NCBI GenBank assembly: GCA_028867235.1
Contig: JAGWGS010000008.1
Coordinates: forward strand, 1-16,655
Direction: 5' to 3'
DNA: 16,655 nucleotides
Source of the DNA: Nitrososphaerota archaeon
Lineage (GTDB): Archaea; Thermoproteota; Nitrososphaeria; Nitrososphaerales; Nitrosopumilaceae
Below the pieces are notes generated by a model. The model had not been told where the DNA came from, did no database searches, and worked only from the letters and a program-made list of their open reading frames with translations. Shown here one piece after another: positions 12,613 to 16,655 of the stretch (position 1 is its first letter; every line of letters starts with the position of its first letter). A program made the position numbers and the translations under genes.

Positions 12613-13929
12613 ATGGCAAATATCAAATTCACAATTCCTTCAGTATTAAACAAGGGAGGCGGAGAAAAAAAAGTAGAACTGGCTGCTAGTACACTCTCTG
12701 AGGCATTTACTAAAATTGCAGAACAATTAGGGGATGAATTTAAGAGACGAGTTCTAAATCCTGATGGATCTCCACGATCTCTTATCAACATATACGTAAA
12801 TGGAAAAAATATGCGATTTTCTGGAGGTATGACTACTGTGCTAAAAGATGGTGATGAAATTTACATATTGCCTGCAGTAGCTGGAGGTTCAGATCTTTCA
12901 AGTAGAGATCTTGAGAAATATTCAAGACAAGTAATGTTGGAAGAAATTGGTTATGAAGGTCAGCTTAAACTCAAAAAATCAAAGGCATGCGTCGTTGGAG
13001 TAGGAGGATTAGGTAATCCTATAGTAACGCGATTAGTTGCGATGGGAATAGGAGCAATAAGGATTGTCGACAGAGATGTAGTGGAGCTATCCAACTTACA
13101 TAGACAAACAATGTTTGACGAGTCTGATATTGGTCAAGTCAAAGTAGAAGTAGCTGCAAAAAAACTCAAAAAAATGAATTCCGATGTAATAATAGAAGCA
13201 TTGCCCGTATCTGTAAATGATTATACTGCTTTAGATGTGGTAGAAGGATGCGATGTGGTAATTGACGCACTTGATAGTGTTAACGCAAGATATTCTCTTA
13301 ACAAGGCTTGCATTAAGAAAAACATACCATTTGTAACAGGAGCAGCAGTAGGAGTTTCTGGACAGGTATTTACAATACTGCCTCATAACACTGCCTGCTA
13401 CCATTGCATTTTCCCATCGCTTGACGAAAATTCAATGCCAACATGCAGTACGGAGGGAGTTCATCCTTCAATACTTTCTATTGTTGGAGGAATTGAGGTT
13501 GCAGAAGCAGTTAAAGTCATGATAGGAAGAACTCCCACACTAGCAAACAAACTATTGTATATTGATCTAGATAATCTTGATTTCAATACTGCTACCTTTA
13601 GTAAAGTAGATGAATGTCCTGAATGTGGTTCCGGAAAACATGAAGAAATGCCTGTCCAGGAACTCATTGTTGAGGAACTATGTGGGCGCAATAGGGGAAA
13701 AAGAACATTCTCAATAACTCCAACAACAATGTTTGAGATTGATGTTCCAAAAATAACTAACATAGCATCTGAAAAAGGGTTTAAGGTACAAAACCAAGGT
13801 GAACTTGGATTGTCTATATCTTCTAATGATATCTATGTCAGTTTCTTAAAACGTGGGTCTGCTGTAATTGTTGGCGAAAAAGATGAAAGCTCTGCAATTA
13901 CATTATACAAAAAACTAGTAAACGCATAA
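12613..13929 (+). CDS. MoaD/ThiS-like ubiquitin-fold domain fused to MoeB/ThiF-type E1 adenylyltransferase
   Basis: A 438-residue fusion starting at ATG immediately after the thrC-like stop. Residues 1-92 form a MoaD/SAMP-like beta-grasp domain ending in ILPAVAGG (85-92), the tail that an E1 normally adenylates at the terminal Gly. Residues about 97-345 form the E1 domain: DLEKYSRQVML at 99-109, ATP loop GVGGLGNP at 129-136, Asp153, Arg164-Gln165, Asp218 in DVVIDALDSVNARY, and zinc pairs CYHC (262-265) and CPEC (335-338). Cys278 in PTCSTEGV is the likely catalytic Cys. Residues about 346-438 form a smaller C-terminal domain starting near ELCGRNRGKRTF. Family roles are sulfur activation for molybdopterin, thiamine, thiouridine or amino acids, or protein conjugation. 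Because the GG is internal, the Ubl could be activated only after cleavage at Gly92. Confidence 0.88.
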   Translation: MANIKFTIPSVLNKGGGEKKVELAASTLSEAFTKIAEQLGDEFKRRVLNPDGSPRSLINIYVNGKNMRFSGGMTTVLKDGDEIYILPAVAGGSDLSSRDLEKYSRQVMLEEIGYEGQLKLKKSKACVVGVGGLGNPIVTRLVAMGIGAIRIVDRDVVELSNLHRQTMFDESDIGQVKVEVAAKKLKKMNSDVIIEALPVSVNDYTALDVVEGCDVVIDALDSVNARYSLNKACIKKNIPFVTGAAVGVSGQVFTILPHNTACYHCIFPSLDENSMPTCSTEGVHPSILSIVGGIEVAEAVKVMIGRTPTLANKLLYIDLDNLDFNTATFSKVDECPECGSGKHEEMPVQELIVEELCGRNRGKRTFSITPTTMFEIDVPKITNIASEKGFKVQNQGELGLSISSNDIYVSFLKRGSAVIVGEKDESSAITLYKKLVNA

Positions 13930-13936
13930 ACACTTT

Positions 13937-14965
13937 CTAATGTTTACTGCAAGTCTTTATTATTTTAGCTAACTTGCTGTATGGATCTTCCATTGATGCC
14001 AACACATTTCTTGCTTTTTTCTTATTGTCTCTTTTTTCTGTCATCTTTTTAATCAAAGAAAGAAAACTCTTTGGTTCTGTTTCTCTTTTTACTAATCCTG
14101 TACGTACAAGATATTTCTCAATGTAATTTGGTACTGCGTTGTATGATATAGTGGGAACTCCCATTAATGCAGCTTCTGCAGTCATGGTGCCTCCAGAACC
14201 TATGAAAAGATCCGTAATGTTGAGAAGCGATTTACCATCAACTACTTTATCCATCACTGCAATTTTTTTACCAAATTTTTCTTTGAGTCTTTTTTGTTGT
14301 GGTGTATATCTTGCCAAAACCAGGATGTTGTATAGACTGCTTACCTTACTTATCTCTCCAATAATTTCATCGCTTCTGGTTTTTCCTTGAACGTATGCAG
14401 CCTCTGACTCTTCAGGTCTGATAACAATTGTCTTTTTTGTCTTGTCTATGGTTATCTTGTTAATTTTCGTCTTTTCTTTTACTATTACTGCTGCATCAAT
14501 CGATTTGTATTGAATAATGTTCTTCTCTGTAATGCCATATTTGACAAATTCACTCTTTGGTATTATCCATGGAATGAGAAGTTTTTGTACAAATGGAACT
14601 GCAAGTCTCATCACAGCTTCTGCATGAGGAGAATCTGAAAATGCTATGTGTTTTATGCCCATCCCAAAAGCAATTCTTGCTGCTTCTGGGGAACAAAAAC
14701 TTATGGTCAAATCAGGAGAAAATCTAGTAATTTCGCCTAATAGATCATTCATTCTTTGTATACTGGAGTGGAGTTTTCCTTCTCTTTCAGATCCTCCATG
14801 TCTACCGATTAATCTTAGATTCACATTTTTTATCTTGGATAATTCAACAACTTCACGATAATTTCTTGAAGTGCATAATATTTTGTGATTTTTACTTAAT
14901 TTGGTTACCATTGGAGCAAAAAAAAGCAATTGTTTAGGCGTTAGGATGTCAAACCAGATTTTCAA
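13937..14965 (-). CDS. DUF354-family protein with GT-B (UDP-GlcNAc epimerase-like) fold
   Basis: The frame is open further upstream, to an ATG at 15098-15100. I place the start at TTG 14963-14965 because it gives the family N-terminus MKIWFDILTPKQLLFF, while the longer version would overlap the divergent gene at 15031 and add 45 unrelated residues. The resulting 342-residue protein has an N-terminal Rossmann-like half (HGG near 56-58, SFCSPEAARIAFGMG at 89-103, SDSPHAE at 110-116) and a C-terminal half with the sugar-nucleotide-type loop GSGGTMTAEAALMGVP at 256-271. DUF354 proteins are widespread in archaea and lack an assigned reaction; involvement in surface glycan synthesis is inference. 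It ends 7 nt from the convergent E1 gene. Confidence 0.8.
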   Translation of the reverse strand: MKIWFDILTPKQLLFFAPMVTKLSKNHKILCTSRNYREVVELSKIKNVNLRLIGRHGGSEREGKLHSSIQRMNDLLGEITRFSPDLTISFCSPEAARIAFGMGIKHIAFSDSPHAEAVMRLAVPFVQKLLIPWIIPKSEFVKYGITEKNIIQYKSIDAAVIVKEKTKINKITIDKTKKTIVIRPEESEAAYVQGKTRSDEIIGEISKVSSLYNILVLARYTPQQKRLKEKFGKKIAVMDKVVDGKSLLNITDLFIGSGGTMTAEAALMGVPTISYNAVPNYIEKYLVRTGLVKRETEPKSFLSLIKKMTEKRDNKKKARNVLASMEDPYSKLAKIIKTCSKH

Positions 14966-14972
14966 ACATTTT

Positions 14973-14984
14973 TGGTATAATTTG
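14973..14984. promoter_or_regulatory. TATA-like element in the divergent intergenic region
   Basis: GGTATAATTTGA lies between the minus-strand DUF354 start (14965) and the plus-strand TTG at 15031. It suits the plus-strand gene with a short leader of about 25-30 nt. For the minus strand it is only about 10 nt from the start, so either that gene uses a different element or its start is downstream of the one chosen. Confidence 0.3.
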
Positions 14985-15030
14985 AGGGTGGAAAAAGTTT
15001 TTCTTAGCCCGTACTCATAGTCCGGTTGAT

Positions 15031-16167
15031 TTGGCCGCAACAAAAATTGTAGTTTATGGTTTGAGTACAGAAGGTTACTCTGTTGCATGCCAAATGGCAA
15101 TAAAGGGAGCTGATGTCTTTATTGTAGACGAGTCTGCTCATATGGCAATATCACTCAAAGCTGAGATCGCAAAGACTTACCCTAACGTTACATCTCTAAA
15201 AGAAGACGAACCCCTATTGGGTGTTGAACCAATTGATGTGGCAATATCTCATGCAGAATATCTTTTCTTTGCACCCAGAATACGAAAAACAGGCCAAGAA
15301 GCAAAGATGGAGATTCACTCAAAATTCAAAGATGCTACATCTTCTATAAAAAAAGGTGGATCTGTAATTTACAATCTCCCAACCGGAATAGGTGGTAACA
15401 ACGAAACTATTTCCTTACTAGAACATGTTTCAGGCCTTGAGATGGGAAAAGGCATATCTTACTTTTACTATCCTCTTTCAAAAAACAGCGTCCCGGAAAT
15501 TATTGGCTCATTTAATGCAAAAGATGATGAAAAACTTGCAAAACTATTAGAGTCTGATAAAAAAGGAAAAAAGTTTGTTTCCATATCATCTGCTGAAATT
15601 TTACATGCAATCAAGGTTCTTACACAATTTGCAAGTCTGTCAAGCGTGTTGGAGGTATCAAAATTTGCACAAGATACACAAACAAGAAACGATCTTGTTC
15701 AGACTGAACACAATGATCTATTTCTTGATGATATGACAAACAGGTTGTATGATTTGAGGTCTCTTGGCACATCTGTAGAGGGGGCAGGTACCATGATGTA
15801 TCTGGTCAATGGAAGTATAAAGGGAATTGAGGGTTATGTAAAAAGACTGATTGACGAAATCCGTTCTACACTTAAGAAAAATGAACTAAAGGCTAGCAGG
15901 ACAAAGGTCGTCTTGGTATGGACACAAGATTCCTACGAAATGAGAGGGGATAAGGTGGATATGTTAAATTCTCTTGTTACTAAACTTCGTGACTACATAG
16001 GTGATGTTGAGATACATCAGGGTCCAGAATTAGATATATTCCACAGTGATAAAACAACTATAATCGTTGCATGTTCCAAATTTGATTATGATAAAATAAC
16101 TAAAAATGGTAAAGACTCTGACGTTATAATAATTAAAACAAATCCGCTCTGTGAGATATTACAATAA
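15031..16167 (+). CDS. Rossmann-fold protein resembling a nucleotide-sugar dehydrogenase without the catalytic Cys motif
   Basis: A 378-residue protein starting at TTG 15031. The N-terminal KIVVYGLSTEGYSVAC (5-20) followed by GADVFIVDES (26-35) is a dinucleotide-binding beta-alpha-beta with a modified glycine loop (GLSTEG). HAEYLFFAPR (74-83) and a GGSVIYNLPTGIGG stretch (109-122) parallel the UDP-glucose/UDP-ManNAc dehydrogenase order. A helical linker (188-215) follows, then KVVLVWTQDSYEMRGDKVDML (292-312), which parallels the C-terminal FKPDTDDMR-type segment. The active-site GGxCxPxD motif of those enzymes is missing, and the three cysteines (20, 348, 374) are elsewhere. I therefore call it a divergent, possibly non-catalytic or reassigned family member. 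Its divergent neighbour is a GT-B-like protein, so a surface-sugar context is possible but unproven. Confidence 0.7.
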   Translation: MAATKIVVYGLSTEGYSVACQMAIKGADVFIVDESAHMAISLKAEIAKTYPNVTSLKEDEPLLGVEPIDVAISHAEYLFFAPRIRKTGQEAKMEIHSKFKDATSSIKKGGSVIYNLPTGIGGNNETISLLEHVSGLEMGKGISYFYYPLSKNSVPEIIGSFNAKDDEKLAKLLESDKKGKKFVSISSAEILHAIKVLTQFASLSSVLEVSKFAQDTQTRNDLVQTEHNDLFLDDMTNRLYDLRSLGTSVEGAGTMMYLVNGSIKGIEGYVKRLIDEIRSTLKKNELKASRTKVVLVWTQDSYEMRGDKVDMLNSLVTKLRDYIGDVEIHQGPELDIFHSDKTTIIVACSKFDYDKITKNGKDSDVIIIKTNPLCEILQ

Positions 16168-16169
16168 GG

Positions 16170-16180
16170 CTAATATTTTC
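16170..16180 (+). promoter_or_regulatory. Possible promoter of grpE
   Basis: CTAATATTTTC sits about 26 nt before the ATG at 16201 in the 33-nt gap after the preceding stop, the distance expected of an archaeal TATA box for a leaderless transcript. No ribosome binding site precedes the ATG. Confidence 0.33.
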
Positions 16181-16200
16181 AAAATAATACATTTCTTGAT

Positions 16201-16655
16201 ATGAACGATGTGCCTGAAAATGATTTAGAAGAACTTTCACCAGAAAAAAATGATGACATGCAGTATAAACAAGAATTGGAAAATTTGAAAGCTCAATTAG
16301 AGCAAGAACAGGAAAAAGTCCTATTACAAGAAAAAAAAATTCAATACCTTCTTGCAGATTTTGAAAATCTCAAGAAACGATCGGAAATTGATGTTCAAAA
16401 TCGTGTAAATTCAATCACTGATGGAATGATCCTGAAATTTCTTGGAATTTATGATGATTTTATTCGTGCACGAGATGCCCTGTCAAAGCAGCATATTGAT
16501 TCACAAGGACTTGATGCTATACTGAAAAACATGAATTCCTTTTTATCGGAATTCGGAGTCAAGCCAATTGAAGCCACAGGGGAAATTTTTGATCCCAAGT
16601 TACATGAAGCAATATCTATCAAAGAAGATCCGACTCTAGATGATAATACCATAAT
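16201..16655 (+). CDS. grpE: Nucleotide exchange factor GrpE, N-terminal part (3' end outside window)
   Basis: The frame opens at ATG 16201 and runs without a stop to the window edge (151 complete codons). An acidic N-terminus (1-20) is followed by a Glu/Lys/Gln-rich coiled coil (about 17-60). The GrpE hallmarks are YLLADFENLKKRSE (49-62), a helix with IYDDFIRARDAL (83-94), and the beta-wing start EIFDPKLHEAIS (128-139), where the FDP-LHEA pattern contacts DnaK. GrpE speeds ADP release from DnaK. The partner dnaK and dnaJ genes probably follow beyond the window. Little of the protein should be missing, since archaeal GrpE is usually under 250 residues. Confidence 0.93.
   Translation, partial: MNDVPENDLEELSPEKNDDMQYKQELENLKAQLEQEQEKVLLQEKKIQYLLADFENLKKRSEIDVQNRVNSITDGMILKFLGIYDDFIRARDALSKQHIDSQGLDAILKNMNSFLSEFGVKPIEATGEIFDPKLHEAISIKEDPTLDDNTI

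Noticed and set aside
14966..15100. A 45-residue upstream extension of the DUF354 protein starting at an ATG at 15098-15100.
   Set aside because: It would overlap the divergent gene at 15031, and the added residues have no resemblance to the family, whereas TTG 14965 gives the usual MKIW-type N-terminus.

Overview
The window looks like a chromosomal segment of an AT-rich archaeon, most likely an ammonia-oxidizing thaumarchaeon (Nitrososphaerota, Nitrosopumilales-like). Support: an archaea-specific TiaS gene, an archaeal-type initiator tRNA containing introns, a mevalonate-pathway reductase, many TTG and GTG starts, and A/T-rich TATA-like boxes about 25-30 nt before several start codons, which fits leaderless transcripts. 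The taxonomic call is inference; I could not run a search.

Layout. Bases 1-680 hold the 3' half of tiaS. Converging on it at 693-796 (minus) is a tRNA-iMet(CAU) that folds only if two small introns are removed. Bases 880-3232 hold a probable two-gene unit: an exported or membrane-anchored PQQ-sugar-dehydrogenase-like beta-propeller, then a class II HMG-CoA reductase. Bases 3273-10655 are a compact histidine operon in the order hisG-hisD-hisC-HAD phosphatase-hisB-hisH-hisA-hisF-hisI, mostly with 1-4 nt overlaps. It supplies every step from PRPP to histidine except PR-ATP pyrophosphohydrolase (HisE), which is not in the window. The unnamed HAD protein is the natural candidate for the histidinol-phosphate phosphatase.

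Bases 10658-11161 (minus) encode a small membrane-anchored protein of unknown function that ends 2 nt from hisI. A 233-nt AT-rich spacer follows, then a two-gene unit at 11395-13929: a threonine-synthase-like PLP enzyme directly abutting a fusion of a MoaD/ThiS-like ubiquitin-fold domain (with an internal PAVAGG tail) to a MoeB/ThiF-type E1 domain. This pair is the most intriguing part of the window, because it resembles protein-thiocarboxylate sulfur-transfer systems that feed a PLP enzyme. A DUF354-type (GT-B fold) protein lies on the minus strand at 13937-14965. It is divergent from a Rossmann protein at 15031-16167 that resembles a nucleotide-sugar dehydrogenase without the active-site Cys motif. 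The window ends inside grpE (16201 onward).

No insertion sequence, integrase, CRISPR array or phage gene was seen. Apart from tiaS and grpE, which are cut by the window edges, all genes appear intact.
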